Shown here in pieces: positions 26,346-64,000 of a stretch of DNA of 64,000 nt; positions within the stretch are counted from its first letter, which is position 1; each line of letters opens with the position of its first letter. Both the position numbers and the translations under genes were made by a program. Below the pieces are notes generated by a model that made no database searches, had not been told where the DNA came from, and saw nothing but the letters and a program-made list of their open reading frames with translations. The stretch lies in contig OY744605.1 of NCBI GenBank assembly GCA_963556255.1, positions 35,506,896 through 35,570,895 of the forward strand, given 5' to 3'. The DNA comes from Allolobophora icterica (lineage: Eukaryota > Annelida > Clitellata > Crassiclitellata > Lumbricidae).

Positions 26346-26760
26346 TTGCTATGCCAAGCCAAGTCAGCCCTGGCATAATTCACGTGACGTTTGAGATTGC
26401 ATTGCTTGCCTTGGCCGGGTGCTTGCGTCTCAGTAGTCCTGCTAGGCTGGCGAGGCCTTAGACAATCATCGGCACATGTGGAAAGCAGAGTAGCACCATC
26501 TGTGCGCGCTACGGAACCACACGGAACAGGGAACCATCCGTTTTTCTGCCGAGCGGGGAACCATCGTTTCATCAGTTGACCGCGATAGCAGCAGGAGGCG
26601 CCGCAGCAGCAGCAGCAGCAGCAATCACAATTGTGTGCCTGAGAAACGAAAGTCTGATGTAGGAATAGAGGATGCTCTAGCAGTTGCTGCTGCTGCTGTT
26701 CAGCGGATGCGGGTGTAGTCCTTCTGTTCGTTTGTCGGGAAATAACATTACTGTTGCATC
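26340..26760 (+). promoter_or_regulatory. PKA-C: probable PKA-C promoter and 5' leader
   Basis: This stretch is clearly richer in CpG than its surroundings and ends at the start codon. It holds CACGTGACGT at 26381-26390, an E-box overlapping a TGACGT half CRE, and no obvious TATA box. A (GCA)7 run at 26603-26623 and a (TGC) run at 26685-26699 could pair in the leader. The transcription start is not determinable from sequence. Confidence 0.45.
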
Positions 26761-63387
<36,627 letters not shown>

Positions 63388-64000
63388 CGACAGATGTTGA
63401 CAGACTAATTGACCCTCTAAGCTCTGAAATCATTAACAATGACAGCAGGTGTGGAAAGGGTTAAACCGAGTTGAACTTAGTTCTTAGGCCGTCATCTTTT
63501 TTGGCAAACGGGATGCCTGCGGATTCTTATGACAAGTCTGCAACCAATACGGTCGTGGCGTTTGCTGCTAGGGGTTCGGTGAAATCACATTACTACACTA
63601 ATGATAATTATCACTATGTGCAGGGTGAGAAACTGAGCTGAATCTGTATTCGGTGATACTAAACAAAACCCCAGATACCCCATACATTGTTGTTTAACGT
63701 AGCTAAAGGAAAGGAGAGGAAACTGAAACCAGCACATTTCAGCGGTTTCCGAATGGGAATGAAGTAGGCAGCTGCGTGTTTAGCACCAGTCAGGTCTAAA
63801 AGCTTGTCCTGTCTATACACATAGTTACAAGAATGAAACAGTTTAATTTGCTATATTTCTTGTATTTTGGTCATGAATTGGCATCGTGTTAGCCAGAGGC
63901 GCGTTTACAGAAAACAGGGCCCTAGGCACAAACATTTTGGGGACCCTTCTGAACTTATAGACTGAGAGTCTGAGACTCTAGTGTGTTTAACCTATCATGT
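63388..64000 (+). other. PKA-C: PKA-C 3' untranslated/flanking DNA
   Basis: No AATAAA or ATTAAA is visible between the stop and the window end, so the polyadenylation site lies further on or uses a variant signal. No other gene is seen. The last 107 bp look like the start of a DNA transposon. Confidence 0.5.
63894..64000 (+). mobile_element. left end of a hAT-like DNA element, cut by window edge
   Basis: Starts CAGAGGCGCGTTTACAG and continues with GGGCCCTAGGCAC, a composition typical of hAT non-autonomous ends. The other end and the target-site duplication lie outside the window, so this is a family-resemblance call. Confidence 0.4.

Noticed and set aside
26080..26461. Poly-Ser/Phe/Glu frames upstream of PKA-C as a coding exon
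   Set aside because: Imperfect CTT repeat; every frame is open as simple sequence.

Overview
This is nuclear DNA of an animal, almost certainly a non-vertebrate metazoan. It has one multi-exon gene with GT-AG introns of 0.5 to 17 kb, tRNA-derived SINEs, 5'-truncated LINE ends, hAT and Helitron DNA elements and many long microsatellites, and it is AT-rich overall. No operons, prokaryotic signals, CRISPR arrays, rRNA genes or functional tRNA genes are visible. I do not assign a species.

The only gene I can assemble with confidence is the catalytic subunit of cAMP-dependent protein kinase (PKA-C) on the + strand, from the ATG at 26761 to the stop at 63385-63387. Ten coding exons add up to 1065 nt and a 354-residue kinase. 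From exon 2 onward the exon lengths (62, 129, 99, 83, 127, 96, 123, 165 nt, then the last coding exon) match, as I recall them, those of vertebrate PRKACA/PRKACB. All catalytic residues, the activation-loop Thr and the C-terminal tail are present. Intron 6 uses a GC donor, and a decayed partial copy of exon 3 lies about 440 bp downstream of the real one.

Layout: 1-26340 is upstream DNA with repeats, a CpG-dense patch near 15.8-16.3 kb and a few unassigned minus-strand open stretches. 26340-26760 is the probable promoter and 5' leader. Intron 1 (9.5 kb) holds a retropepsin remnant and a hAT element. Intron 2 (17.4 kb) is a graveyard of SINE, LINE, hAT and short TTAA-flanked elements and holds a perfect 106-bp palindrome. 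Introns 3-9 are compact but still hold a SINE, a retroelement end, a 743-bp hAT element, a 484-bp Helitron and a LINE end. 63388-64000 is 3' untranslated or flanking DNA with another hAT-like end at the window edge.

The strongest non-genic observations are mobile-element structures whose target-site duplications can be read directly: six hAT-like elements with exact or near-exact 8-bp duplications, a Helitron with both diagnostic ends, and a 72-bp TTAA-flanked family. Two zero-spacer perfect palindromes and a SINE that shares its 3' hairpin tail with a LINE are also visible. I found no convincing new multi-gene system.
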